Source of the DNA: Apostichopus japonicus
Lineage: Eukaryota; Echinodermata; Holothuroidea; Aspidochirotida; Stichopodidae
Assembly: GCF_037975245.1 (NCBI RefSeq)
Contig: NC_092572.1
Coordinates: forward strand, 23,668,489-23,732,488
Length of the DNA stretch: 64,000 bases
Direction: 5' to 3'
Shown here: positions 13,727 through 26,447 of the stretch, piece after piece
Layout of the letters: each line of letters opens with the position of its first letter
Position numbering within the stretch: position 1 is the first letter of the stretch
Notes under the pieces: generated by a model
Seen by the model: only the letters and a program-made list of their open reading frames with translations
The model's database searches: none
Told to the model about the DNA's origin: nothing
Made by a program: the position numbers and the translations under genes

Positions 13727-16700
13727 TTGTTTTTCAACGGTAGTATTGGGTCCCTTTCCCCCTCCCTAGGTTTTTTGCCCCCACACAACACCCAATTCCA
13801 AAATAAACTTCAGATTCGTAATCAGCGTGTCGCGAACTACCAGAAAAGATACACATTTATTGCCTTTGCGACAAAAACTTTTTTCACCTCAAAAAACCAT
13901 AAGGGGTACCCCCTTGCAGTTTTTGCCAAAATTGACCCCAAATCGACCCCAAATCGATTTCGCCCAAATGACGTAACAGGGGGAAATCGATGCTCAGGAG
14001 CCCAAATCTGCAACTCCCAGGTCCATATCTGCTTCCGTTCGGGAGATACGTGGTCCCAAAGTACCCGATACAAATACGTGTTCTTTATAAGTGCAAAATG
14101 TGGTAAACTCCCTCTTTTCAGCCCCCTCTCTTGTCCTCTCTGAAACACTTATCGACATTAAAATTACACGTATAGTAGAAGACACCCTGGTCTTTGTTGT
14201 ACATCAATTTCGTGTAATTATCTGACCGGGAAGGACTTTTTGTCTATATGATTTCTATTTGCGCCAAAAATAGGTGTTTTTGTCTTTAAAAGTTTAAAAA
14301 GTACGTCTTTTTGGTACCCCTTCCTTTCCACTGAGGGTATGTGACAGAGCTAATGTTTTGCCATGTGGGAGACGCAACTCCCAGGTACGTGTAGACAACT
14401 CATACGGTATCATTAATTATCGGGAAGGGGGCATAGTCTATACCTTTTGGAGGCCCCCTCAAAAATAGTTGTTTTTCAACGGTAGTATTGGGTCCCTTTC
14501 CCCCTCCCTAGGTTTTTTGCCCCCACACAACACCCAATTCCAAAATAAACTTCAGATTCGTAATCAGCGTGTCGCGAACTACCAGAAAAGATACACATTT
14601 ATTGCCTTTGCGACAAAAACTTTTTTCACCTCAAAAAACCATAAGGGGTACGTACCCCTTGCAGTTTTTGCCAAAATTGACCCAAAATCGACCCCAAATC
14701 GATTTCGCCCAAATGACGTAACAGGGGGTAATCGATGCTCAGGAGCCGAAATCTGCAACTCTCAGGTCCATATCTGCTTCCGTTCGGGAGATACGTGGTC
14801 CCAAAGTACCCGATAGAAATACGTGTTCTTTATAAGTGCAAAATGTGGTAATCTCCCTCTTTTCAGCCCCCTCTCTTGTCCTCTCTGAAACACTTATCGA
14901 CATTAAAATTAGACGTGGAGTGGAAGACACCCTTGTCTTTGTTATACATCAATTTCGTGTAATTATCTGACCGGGAAGGACTTTTTGTCTATATGATTTC
15001 TATTTGCGCCAAAAATAGGTGTTTTTGTCTTTAAAAGTTTAAAAAGTACGTCTTTTTGGTACCCCTTCCTTTCCACTGAGGGTATGTGACAGAGCTATTT
15101 TTTTGCTATGTGGGAGACGCAACTCCCAGGTACGTGTAGACAACTCATACGGTATCATTAATTATCGGGAAGGGAACATAGTCTATACCTTTTGGAGGCC
15201 CCCTCAAAAATAGTTGTTTTTCAACGGTAGTATTGGGTCCCTTTCCCCCTCCCTAGGTTTTTTGCCCCCACACAACACCCAATTCCAAAATAAACTTCAG
15301 ATTCGTAATCAGCGTGTCGCGAACTACCAGAAAAGATACACATTTATTGCCTTTGCGACAAAAACTTTTTTCACCTCAAAAAACCATAAGGGGTACGTAC
15401 CCCTTGCAGTTTTTGCCAAAATTGACCCAAAATCGACCCCAAATCGATTTCGCCCAAATGACGTAACAGGGGGTAATCGATGCTCAGGAGCCGAAATCTG
15501 CAACTCTCAGGTCCATATCTGCTTCCGTTCGGGAGATACGTGGTCCCAAAGTACCCGATAGAAATACGTGTTCTTTATAAGTGCAAAATGTGGTAAACTC
15601 CCTCTTTTCAGCCCCCTCTCTTGTCCTCTCTGAAACACTTATCGACATTAAAATTAGACGTGGAGTGGAAGACACCCTTGTCTTTGTTATAAATCGACCC
15701 CAAATCGATTTCGCCCAAATGACGTAACAGGGGGTAATCGATGCTCAGGAGCCGAAATCTGCAACTCTCAGGTCCATATCTGCTTCCGTTCGGGAGATAC
15801 GTGGTCCCAAAGTACCCGATAGAAATACGTGTTCTTTATAAGTGCAAAATGTGGTAATCTCCCTCTTTTCAGCCCCCTCTCTTGTCCTCTCTGAAACACT
15901 TATCGACATTAAAATTAGACGTGGAGTGGAAGACACCCTTGTCTTTGTTATACATCAATTTCGTGTAATTATCTGACCGGGAAGGACTTTTTGTCTATAT
16001 GTTTTCTATTTGCGCCAAAAATAGGTGTTTTTGTCTTTAAAAGTTTAAAAAGTACGTCTTTTTGGTACCCCTTCCTTTCCACTGAGGGTATGTGACAGAG
16101 CTATTTTTTTGCTATGTGGGAGACGCAACTCCCAGGTACGTGTAGACAACTCATACGGTATCATTAATTATCGGGAAGGGAACATAGTCTATACCTTTTG
16201 GAGGCCCCCTCAAAAATAGTTGTTTTTCAACGGTAGTATTGGGTCCCTTTCCCCCTCCCTAGGTTTTTTGCCCCCACACAACACCCAATTCCAAAATAAA
16301 CTTCAGATTCGTAATCAGCGTGTCGCGAACTACCAGAAAAGATACACATTTATTGCCTTTGCGACAAAAACTTTTTTCACCTCAAAAAACCATAAGGGGT
16401 ACGTACCCCTTGCAGTTTTTGCCAAAATTGACCCAAAATCGACCCCAAATCGATTTCGCCCAAATGACGTAACAGGGGGTAATCGATGCTCAGGAGCCGA
16501 AATCTGCAACTCTCAGGTCCATATCTGCTTCTGTTCGGGAGATACGTGGTCCCAAAGTACCCGATAGAAATACGTGTTCTTTATAAGTGCAAAATGTGGT
16601 AAACTCCCTCTTTTCAGCCCCCTCTCTTGTCCTCTCTGAAACACTTATCGACATTAAAATTAGACGTGGAGTGGAAGACACCCTTGTCTTTGTTATAAAT

Positions 16701-17225
16701 CGACCCCAAATCGATTTCGCCCAAATGACGTAACAGGGGGTAATCGATGCTCAGGAGCCGAAATCTGCAACTCTCAGGTCCATATCTGCTTCCGTTCGGG
16801 AGATACGTGGTCCCAAAGTACCCGATAGAAATACGTGTTCTTTATAAGTGCAAAATGTGGTAATCTCCCTCTTTTCAGCCCCCTCTCTTGTCCTCTCTGA
16901 AACACTTATCGACATTAAAATTAGACGTGGAGTGGAAGACACCCTTGTCTTTGTTATACATCAATTTCGTGTAATTATCTGACCGGGAAGGACTTTTTGT
17001 CTATATGATTTCTATTTGCGCCAAAAATAGGTGTTTTTGTCTTTAAAAGTTTAAAAAGTACGTCTTTTTGGTACCCCTTCCTTTCCACTGAGGGTATGTG
17101 ACAGAGCTATTTTTTTGCTATGTGGGAGACGCAACTCCCAGGTACGTGTAGACAACTCATACGGTATCATTAATTATCGGGAAGGGGGCATAGTCTATAC
17201 CTTTTGAAGGCCCCCTCAAAAATAG
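13727..17225. repeat. Higher-order repeat, four-unit form (3499 bp)
   Basis: Unit order is 742, 745, 1006, 1006. It matches the preceding five-unit block in order and diagnostic variants, but the closing 746-bp unit is missing. The next unit is a chimera of that missing unit and the marker unit. Confidence 0.85.
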
Positions 17226-19718
17226 TTGTTTTTCAACGGTAGTATTGGGTCCCTTTCCCCCTCCCTAGGTTTTTTGCCCCCACACAACACCCAATTCCAA
17301 AATAAACTTCAGATTCGTAATCAGCGTGTCGCGAACTACCAGAAAAGATACACATTTATTGCCTTTGCGACAAAAACTTTTTTCACCTCAAAAAACCATA
17401 AGGGGTACCCCCTTGCAGTTTTTGCCAAAATTGACCCCAAATCGACCCCAAATCGATTTCGCCCAAATGACGTAACAGGGGGAAATCGATGCTCAGGAGC
17501 CCAAATCTGCAACTCCCAGGTCCATATCTGCTTCCGTTCGGGAGATACGTGGTCCCAAAGTACCCGATACAAATACGTGTTCTTTATAAGTGCAAAATGT
17601 GGTAAACTCCCTCTTTTCAGCCCCCTCTCTTGTCCTCTCTGAAACACTTATCGACATTAAAATTACACGTATAGTAGAAGACACCCTGGTCTTTGTTGTA
17701 CATCAATTTCGTGTAATTATCTGACCGGGAAGGACTTTTTGTCTATATGATTTCTATTTGCGCCAAAAATAGGTGTTTTTGTCTTTAAAAGTTTAAAAAG
17801 TACGTCTTTTTGGTACCCCTTCCTTTCCACTGAGGGTATGTGACAGAGCTAATGTTTTGCCATGTGGGAGACGCAACTCCCAGGTACGTGTAGACAACTC
17901 ATACGGTATCATTAATTATCGGGAAGGGGGCATAGTCTATACCTTTTAGAGGCCCCCTCAAAAATAGTTGTTTTTCAACGGTAGTATTGGGTCCCTTTCC
18001 CCCTCCCTAGGTTTTTTGCCCCCACACAACACCCAATTCCAAAATAAACTTCAGATTCGTAATCAGCGTGTCGCGAACTACCAGAAAAGATACACATTTA
18101 TTGCCTTTGCGACAAAAACTTTTTTCACCTCAAAAAACCATAAGGGGTACGTACCCCTTGCAGTTTTTGCCAAAATTGACCCAAAATCGACCCCAAATCG
18201 ATTTCGCCCAAATGACGTAACAGGGGGTAATCGATGCTCAGGAGCCGAAATCTGCAACTCTCAGGTCCATATCTGCTTCCGTTCGGGAGATACGTGGTCC
18301 CAAAGTACCCGATAGAAATACGTGTTCTTTATAAGTGCAAAATGTGGTAATCTCCCTCTTTTCAGCCCCCTCTCTTGTCCTCTCTGAAACACTTATCGAC
18401 ATTAAAATTAGACGTGGAGTGGAAGACACCCTTGTCTTTGTTATACATCAATTTCGTGTAATTATCTGACCGGGAAGGACTTTTTGTCTATATGATTTCT
18501 ATTTGCGCCAAAAATAGGTGTTTTTGTCTTTAAAAGTTTAAAAAGTACGTCTTTTTGGTACCCCTTCCTTTCCACTGAGGGTATGTGACAGAGCTATTTT
18601 TTTGCTATGTGGGAGACGCAACTCCCAGGTACGTGTAGACAACTCATACGGTATCATTAATTATCGGGAAGGGAACATAGTCTATACCTTTTGGAGGCCC
18701 CCTCAAAAATAGTTGTTTTTCAACGGTAGTATTGGGTCCCTTTCCCCCTCCCTAGGTTTTTTGCCCCCACACAACACCCAATTCCAAAATAAACTTCAGA
18801 TTCGTAATCAGCGTGTCGCGAACTACCAGAAAAGATACACATTTATTGCCTTTGCGACAAAAACTTTTTTCACCTCAAAAAACCATAAGGGGTACGTACC
18901 CCTTGCAGTTTTTGCCAAAATTGACCCAAAATCGACCCCAAATCGATTTCGCCCAAATGACGTAACAGGGGGTAATCGATGCTCAGGAGCCGAAATCTGC
19001 AACTCTCAGGTCCATATCTGCTTCCGTTCGGGAGATACGTGGTCCCAAAGTACCCGATAGAAATACGTGTTCTTTATAAGTGCAAAATGTGGTAAACTCC
19101 CTCTTTTCAGCCCCCTCTCTTGTCCTCTCTGAAACACTTATCGACATTAAAATTAGACGTGGAGTGGAAGACACCCTTGTCTTTGTTATAAATCGACCCC
19201 AAATCGATTTCGCCCAAATGACGTAACAGGGGGTAATCGATGCTCAGGAGCCGAAATCTGCAACTCTCAGGTCCATATCTGCTTCCGTTCGGGAGATACG
19301 TGGTCCCAAAGTACCCGATAGAAATACGTGTTCTTTATAAGTGCAAAATGTGGTAATCTCCCTCTTTTCAGCCCCCTCTCTTGTCCTCTCTGAAACACTT
19401 ATCGACATTAAAATTAGACGTGGAGTGGAAGACACCCTTGTCTTTGTTATACATCAATTTCGTGTAATTATCTGACCGGGAAGGACTTTTTGTCTATATG
19501 ATTTCTATTTGCGCCAAAAATAGGTGTTTTTGTCTTTAAAAGTTTAAAAAGTACGTCTTTTTGGTACCCCTTCCTTTCCACTGAGGGTATGTGACAGAGC
19601 TATTTTTTTGCTATGTGGGAGACGCAACTCCCAGGTACGTGTAGACAACTCATACGGTATCATTAATTATCGGGAAGGGGGCATAGTCTATACCTTTTGA
19701 AGGCCCCCTCAAAAATAG
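17226..19718. repeat. Higher-order repeat, three-unit form (2493 bp), first copy
   Basis: Unit order is 742, 745, 1006, with a single composite unit at 18713-19718. The opening unit is preceded by the ttttgaagg variant but carries the marker variants gggtacccccttgc and acacgtatagtag further in. Confidence 0.85.
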
Positions 19719-22211
19719 TTGTTTTTCAACGGTAGTATTGGGTCCCTTTCCCCCTCCCTAGGTTTTTTGCCCCCACACAACACCCAATTCCAAAATAAAC
19801 TTCAGATTCGTAATCAGCGTGTCGCGAACTACCAGAAAAGATACACATTTATTGCCTTTGCGACAAAAACTTTTTTCACCTCAAAAAACCATAAGGGGTA
19901 CCCCCTTGCAGTTTTTGCCAAAATTGACCCCAAATCGACCCCAAATCGATTTCGCCCAAATGACGTAACAGGGGGAAATCGATGCTCAGGAGCCCAAATC
20001 TGCAACTCCCAGGTCCATATCTGCTTCCGTTCGGGAGATACGTGGTCCCAAAGTACCCGATACAAATACGTGTTCTTTATAAGTGCAAAATGTGGTAAAC
20101 TCCCTCTTTTCAGCCCCCTCTCTTGTCCTCTCTGAAACACTTATCGACATTAAAATTACACGTATAGTAGAAGACACCCTGGTCTTTGTTGTACATCAAT
20201 TTCGTGTAATTATCTGACCGGGAAGGACTTTTTGTCTATATGATTTCTATTTGCGCCAAAAATAGGTGTTTTTGTCTTTAAAAGTTTAAAAAGTACGTCT
20301 TTTTGGTACCCCTTCCTTTCCACTGAGGGTATGTGACAGAGCTAATGTTTTGCCATGTGGGAGACGCAACTCCCAGGTACGTGTAGACAACTCATACGGT
20401 ATCATTAATTATCGGGAAGGGGGCATAGTCTATACCTTTTAGAGGCCCCCTCAAAAATAGTTGTTTTTCAACGGTAGTATTGGGTCCCTTTCCCCCTCCC
20501 TAGGTTTTTTGCCCCCACACAACACCCAATTCCAAAATAAACTTCAGATTCGTAATCAGCGTGTCGCGAACTACCAGAAAAGATACACATTTATTGCCTT
20601 TGCGACAAAAACTTTTTTCACCTCAAAAAACCATAAGGGGTACGTACCCCTTGCAGTTTTTGCCAAAATTGACCCAAAATCGACCCCAAATCGATTTCGC
20701 CCAAATGACGTAACAGGGGGTAATCGATGCTCAGGAGCCGAAATCTGCAACTCTCAGGTCCATATCTGCTTCCGTTCGGGAGATACGTGGTCCCAAAGTA
20801 CCCGATAGAAATACGTGTTCTTTATAAGTGCAAAATGTGGTAATCTCCCTCTTTTCAGCCCCCTCTCTTGTCCTCTCTGAAACACTTATCGACATTAAAA
20901 TTAGACGTGGAGTGGAAGACACCCTTGTCTTTGTTATACATCAATTTCGTGTAATTATCTGACCGGGAAGGACTTTTTGTCTATATGATTTCTATTTGCG
21001 CCAAAAATAGGTGTTTTTGTCTTTAAAAGTTTAAAAAGTACGTCTTTTTGGTACCCCTTCCTTTCCACTGAGGGTATGTGACAGAGCTATTTTTTTGCTA
21101 TGTGGGAGACGCAACTCCCAGGTACGTGTAGACAACTCATACGGTATCATTAATTATCGGGAAGGGAACATAGTCTATACCTTTTGGAGGCCCCCTCAAA
21201 AATAGTTGTTTTTCAACGGTAGTATTGGGTCCCTTTCCCCCTCCCTAGGTTTTTTGCCCCCACACAACACCCAATTCCAAAATAAACTTCAGATTCGTAA
21301 TCAGCGTGTCGCGAACTACCAGAAAAGATACACATTTATTGCCTTTGCGACAAAAACTTTTTTCACCTCAAAAAACCATAAGGGGTACGTACCCCTTGCA
21401 GTTTTTGCCAAAATTGACCCAAAATCGACCCCAAATCGATTTCGCCCAAATGACGTAACAGGGGGTAATCGATGCTCAGGAGCCGAAATCTGCAACTCTC
21501 AGGTCCATATCTGCTTCCGTTCGGGAGATACGTGGTCCCAAAGTACCCGATAGAAATACGTGTTCTTTATAAGTGCAAAATGTGGTAAACTCCCTCTTTT
21601 CAGCCCCCTCTCTTGTCCTCTCTGAAACACTTATCGACATTAAAATTAGACGTGGAGTGGAAGACACCCTTGTCTTTGTTATAAATCGACCCCAAATCGA
21701 TTTCGCCCAAATGACGTAACAGGGGGTAATCGATGCTCAGGAGCCGAAATCTGCAACTCTCAGGTCCATATCTGCTTCCGTTCGGGAGATACGTGGTCCC
21801 AAAGTACCCGATAGAAATACGTGTTCTTTATAAGTGCAAAATGTGGTAATCTCCCTCTTTTCAGCCCCCTCTCTTGTCCTCTCTGAAACACTTATCGACA
21901 TTAAAATTAGACGTGGAGTGGAAGACACCCTTGTCTTTGTTATACATCAATTTCGTGTAATTATCTGACCGGGAAGGACTTTTTGTCTATATGATTTCTA
22001 TTTGCGCCAAAAATAGGTGTTTTTGTCTTTAAAAGTTTAAAAAGTACGTCTTTTTGGTACCCCTTCCTTTCCACTGAGGGTATGTGACAGAGCTATTTTT
22101 TTGCTATGTGGGAGACGCAACTCCCAGGTACGTGTAGACAACTCATACGGTATCATTAATTATCGGGAAGGGGGCATAGTCTATACCTTTTGAAGGCCCC
22201 CTCAAAAATAG
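19719..22211. repeat. Higher-order repeat, three-unit form (2493 bp), second copy
   Basis: Same length, unit order and chimeric opening unit as the copy at 17226-19718, so the two are a recent tandem duplication. The composite unit is at 21206-22211. Confidence 0.85.
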
Positions 22212-25190
22212 TTGTTTTTCAACGGTAGTATTGGGTCCCTTTCCCCCTCCCTAGGTTTTTTGCCCCCACACAACACCCAATTCCAAAATAAACTTCAGAT
22301 TCGTAATCAGCGTGTCGCGAACTACCAGAAAAGATACACATTTATTGCCTTTGCGACAAAAAGTTTTTTCACCTCAAAAAACCATAAGGGGTACCCCTTG
22401 CAGTTTTTGCCAAAATTGACCCAAAATCGACCCCAAATCGATTTCGCCCAAATGACGTAACAGGGGGTAATCGATGCTCAGGAGCCCAAATCTGCAACTC
22501 CCAGGTCCATATCTGCTTCCGTTCGGGAGATACGTGGTCCCAAAGTACCCGATAGAAATACGTGTTCTTTATAAGTGCAAAATGTGGTAAACTCCCTCTT
22601 TTCAGCCCCCTCTCTTGTCCTCTCTGAAACACTTATCGACATTAAAATTAGACGTGGAGTGGAAGACACCCTTGTCTTTGTTATACATCAATTTCGTGTA
22701 ATTATCTGACCGGGAAGGACTTTTTGTCTATATGATTTCTATTTGCGCCAAAAATAGGTGTTTTTGTCTTTAAAAGTTTAAAAAGTACGTCTTTTTGGTA
22801 CCCCTTCCTTTCCACTGAGGGTATGTGACAGAGCTAATGTTTTGCCATGTGGGAGACGCAACTCCCAGGTACGTGTAGACAACTCATACGGTATCATTAA
22901 TTATCGGGAAGGGGGCATAGTCTATACCTTTTAGAGGCCCCCTCAAAAATAGTTGTTTTTCAACGGTAGTATTGGGTCCCTTTCCCCCTCCCTAGGTTTT
23001 TTGCCCCCACACAACACCCAATTCCAAAATAAACTTCAGATTCGTAATCAGCGTGTCGCGAACTACCAGAAAAGATACACATTTATTGCCTTTGCGACAA
23101 AAACTTTTTTCACCTCAAAAAACCATAAGGGGTACCCCTTGCAGTTTTTGCCAAAATTGACCCCAAATCGACCCCAAATCGATTTCGCCCAAATGACGTA
23201 ACAGGGTGTAATCGATGCTCAGGAGCCCAAATCTGCAACTCCCAGGTCCATATCTGCTTCCGTTCGGGAGATACGTGGTCCCAAAGTACCCGATAGAAAT
23301 ACGTGTTCTTTATAAGTGCAAAATGTGGTAAACTCCCTCTTTTCAGCCCCCTCTCTTGTCCTCTCTGAAACACTTATCGACATTAAAATTACACGTAGAG
23401 TAGAAGACACCCTGGTCTTTGTTGTACATCAATTTCGTGTAATTATCTGACCGGGAAGGACTTTTTGTCTATATGATTTCTATTTGCGCCAAAAATAGGT
23501 GTTTTTGTCTTTAAAAGTTTAAAAAGTACGTCTTTTTGGTACCCCTTCCTTTCCACTGAGGGTATGTGACAGAGCTAATGTTTTGCCATGTGGGAGACGC
23601 AACTCCCAGGTACGTGTAGACAACTCATACGGTATCATTAATTATCGGGAAGGGGGCATAGTCTATACCTTTTAGAGGCCCCCTCAAAAATAGTTGTTTT
23701 TCAACGGTAGTATTGGGTCCCTTTCCCCCTCCCTAGGTTTTTTGCCCCCACACAACACCCAATTCCAAAATAAACTTCAGATTCGTAATCAGCGTGTCGC
23801 GAACTACCAGAAAAGATACACATTTATTGCCTTTGCGACAAAAACTTTTTTCACCTCAAAAAACCATAAGGGGTACCCCTTGCAGTTTTTGCCAAAATTG
23901 ACCCCAAATCGACCCCAAATCGATTTCGCCCAAATGACGTAACAGGGTGTAATCGATGCTCAGGAGCCCAAATCTGCAACTCCCAGGTCCATATCTGCTT
24001 CCGTTCGACAGATACGTGGTCCCAAAGTACCCGATAGAAATACGTGTTCTTTATAAGTGCAAAATGTGGTAAACTCCCTCTTTTCAGCCCCCTCTCTTGT
24101 CCTCTCTGAAACACTTATCGACATTAAAATTACACGTAGAGTAGAAGACACCCTGGTCTTTGTTGTACATCAATTTCGTGTAATTATCTGACCGGGAAGG
24201 ACTTTTTGTCTATATGATTTCTATTTGCGCCAAAAATAGGTGTTTTTGTCTTTAAAAGTTTAAAAAGTACGTCTTTTTGGTACCCCTTCCTTTCCACTGA
24301 GGGTATGTGACAGAGCTAATGTTTTGCCATGTGGGAGACGCAACTCCCAGGTACGTGTAGACAACTCATACGGTATCATTAATTATCGGGAAGGGGGCAT
24401 AGTCTATACCTTTTAGAGGCCCCCTCCAAAAATAGTTGTTTTTCAACGGTAGTATTGGGTCCCTTTCCCCCTCCCTAGGTTTTTTGCCCCCACACAACAC
24501 CCAATTCCAAAATAAACTTCAGATTCGTAATCAGCGTGTCGCGAACTACCAGAAAAGATACACATTTATTGCCTTTGCGACAAAAACTTTTTTCACCTCA
24601 AAAAACCATAAGGGGTACGTACCCCTTGCAGTTTTTGCCAAAATTGACCCCAAATCGATTTCGCCCAAATGACGTAACAGGGTGTAATCGATGCTCAGGA
24701 GCCCAAATCTGCAACTCCCAGGTCCATATCTGCTTCCGTTCGGGAGATACGTGGTCCCAAAGTACCCGATAGAAATACGTGTTCTTTATAAGTGCAAAAT
24801 GTGGTAAACTCCCTCTTTTCAGCCCCCTCTCTTGTCCTCTCTGAAACACTTATCGACATTAAAATTACACGTAGAGTAGAAGACACCCTGGTCTTTGTTG
24901 TACATCAATTTCGTGTAATTATCTGACCGGAAAGGACTTTTTGTCTATATGATTTCTATTTGCGCCAAAAATAGGTGATTTTGTCTTTAAAAGTTTAAAA
25001 AGTACGTCTTTTTGGTACCCCTTCCTTTCCACTGAGTGGTATGTGACAGAGCTATTTTTTTGTTATGCGGGAGACGCAACTCCTAGGTACGTGTAGACAA
25101 CTCATACGGTAGCATTCATTATCGGGAAGGGGGTATAGTCTATACGTTTTGGAGGCCCCCTCAAAAATAGTTGATTTTCAACGGTAGTAT
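22212..25190. repeat. Array-edge monomers, increasingly diverged
   Basis: Four plain units at 22212, 22953, 23694 and 24436 have no composite unit. Three of them (22953, 23694, 24436) share acacgtagagtag and aacagggtgtaatc, which are not seen elsewhere. The last unit carries many private changes after 24920 (for example accggaaagg, gagtggtatg, ttatgcggg, ctcctaggtac, ctatacgtttt) and homology stops inside the unit at 25190, after caacggtagtat. Confidence 0.85.
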
Positions 25191-25507
25191 AGCTACCCTA
25201 TACAAGGACGCCTGCGCCGACGTCAACATTTGATTAGTTTTTTTACCACCTTAGGTCGAAATGAAATCAGGCCAAGTGATCAGTAGTGAGTAGTAGACAC
25301 ACATAGGTGGGTGCACTGTCAATTTCAAGTCCGAGGCCACTTCCCTCGCTAAATGTCGGCTTTCTACCACACGTCCACATGATTTGTCTCCTTTGAAGGG
25401 GCCTATCTCTTGAAGGGCGCAAGTGAAGCGTCAACTGTCTTGAAACTGTAGGCATGGTTTCCCCTTCTGCATAGCCCCTTTCCTTGTTTGTTTTGGGAGA
25501 CACCCCA
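25191..25507. other. Foreign 317-bp segment interrupting the edge satellite unit
   Basis: Satellite homology stops after caacggtagtat at 25190 and resumes with attgggtccctg at about 25507, the position expected in an uninterrupted unit. The segment between has no counterpart in any other unit. Its right end forms most of one arm of an inverted repeat. I recognise no gene in it. Confidence 0.6.
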
Positions 25508-25974
25508 TTGGGTCCCTGTCCCCCTTCCTAGGTTTTTTGTCCCCACACAACACCCAATTCCAAAATAAACTTCAGATTCGTAATCAGCGTGTCGCGAACT
25601 ACCAGAAAAGATACACATTTATCGCCTTTGTTATGTAATAGGTGCCTAAGTCCCGAGTGTCCACTTCCAGGTCCAGAGTGTCCATTTTTTTGGTATATCT
25701 CCAAAAGTGGGGGATCCATAGGTCCAATTTTTGGTCAAAGGGTAGAACTGATGTCAAAGGTCACCCCCTCAAAGTTTGGGTCACTTTCGGACTATTTATC
25801 ACAGCCAAAAAATGCAAGTTACCTGGTATACTATCTTACTATTTTATTTTGTAAAATGACTACCCCTGGAGTTAATATCGAAAATCGTAAATTTCTTGTG
25901 AATATCAAGGGTCAACAGGGCATTAACATATTAAAAGGGCAAGTATATGTCACATCCGGGTCATGTGTTATAGG

Positions 25975-25987
25975 GGGTCAAAGGTCA
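25975..25987 (+). promoter_or_regulatory. DR1-like hexamer pair
   Basis: GGGTCA-A-AGGTCA, two nuclear-receptor half-sites spaced by one base. It lies inside the fold-back element. Whether it is used is unknown. Confidence 0.25.
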
Positions 25988-26112
25988 AAAATGTCGTTTC
26001 TTCCAAAAAAGGTCAAAAATCGTGAGAGTGACCGATTTCCACGAAACTTGCAACGATAACGTATGAGGTCATAAGGAACGGTAATCTGAAAAATCTCGGC
26101 CATGAGGTAACC

Positions 26113-26125
26113 GGGTCAAAGGTCA
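26113..26125 (+). promoter_or_regulatory. DR1-like hexamer pair
   Basis: GGGTCA-A-AGGTCA, followed shortly by a further AGGTCA. Same element as the pair at 25975. A weaker pair, ATGTCA-A-AGGTCA, is at 25751-25763. Confidence 0.25.
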
Positions 26126-26447
26126 ATTAGAGGTCAAAAATTTAATTGATCCATTTTTTTTATTGGATATGTCCGACCACCAAATATGGTCAACATTCGT
26201 TTTTGTTGACCTGAGGTCATTCCAATCTAAAATGGCTGCCACTCAAAGTTAACCCCAATCCCTAGGGTTAGTTTGGGATTAGCATATTCGACTCCTGTGT
26301 GTACACGATATGGTTTTTTTCAGGACACAAATTGGTGTCATGTTACTCGATGCGTACTATCACGTGATGATCTTAAACTTGTTTCAAGTCGGGACCCAAG
26401 GGGGTGTCCCCAAAAACAAACAAGGAAAGGGGCTATGCAGAGGGGAG

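Larger units (their letters stand above)
1..25190. repeat. Satellite array, ~742-bp unit, 31 complete repeat intervals
   Basis: The same roughly 742-bp unit recurs head to tail. A landmark (ttgtttttcaacgg) recurs at 47, 789, 1523, 2265, 3006, 3751, 4492, 5237, 6243, 6989, 7730, 8736, 9482, 10224, 10969, 11975, 12981, 13727, 14469, 15214, 16220, 17226, 17968, 18713, 19719, 20461, 21206, 22212, 22953, 23694 and 24436, with a decayed last copy near 25171. Spacing is 734, 741, 742, 745 or 746 bp, or 1006 bp for composite units. The length differences come from three places: ACGT present or absent inside a palindrome, one or two copies of the 11-mer CCCCAAATCGA, and single C insertions. Units look nearly identical by eye. 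Open frames of 63-138 codons occur on both strands but shift between units, so I read the array as non-coding satellite. The array runs off the left end of the window. Confidence 0.97.
25460..26447. mobile_element. Fold-back element with ~57-bp inverted arms and satellite homology inside
   Basis: The arm at 25460-25516 (ccccttctgcatagcccc ... gacaccccattgggtccc) is matched as its reverse complement at 26391-26447 with few differences. Between the arms, 25508-25630 is collinear with the satellite unit up to atttatcgcctttg and then departs into unique sequence. The interior has several ggtcaaaggtca-type repeats and a 156-codon open frame (25589-26059) with no recognisable domain. No transposase is visible and I could not identify a target-site duplication, so the superfamily is unknown. 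Confidence 0.65.

Noticed and set aside
47-24772. Repeated open frames of 63-138 codons on both strands of the satellite
   Set aside because: They depend on indels of 1, 4 and 11 bp between units, overlap each other on opposite strands and match no known protein pattern. Repetition alone keeps them open.
1-25190. CRISPR-like or ribosomal repeat array
   Set aside because: The repeats are contiguous, long and without spacers. I see no rRNA core sequence.
25589-26059. 156-codon frame as a transposase
   Set aside because: No catalytic motif or zinc finger. It starts in satellite homology and continues through ggtcaaaggtca-type repeats.
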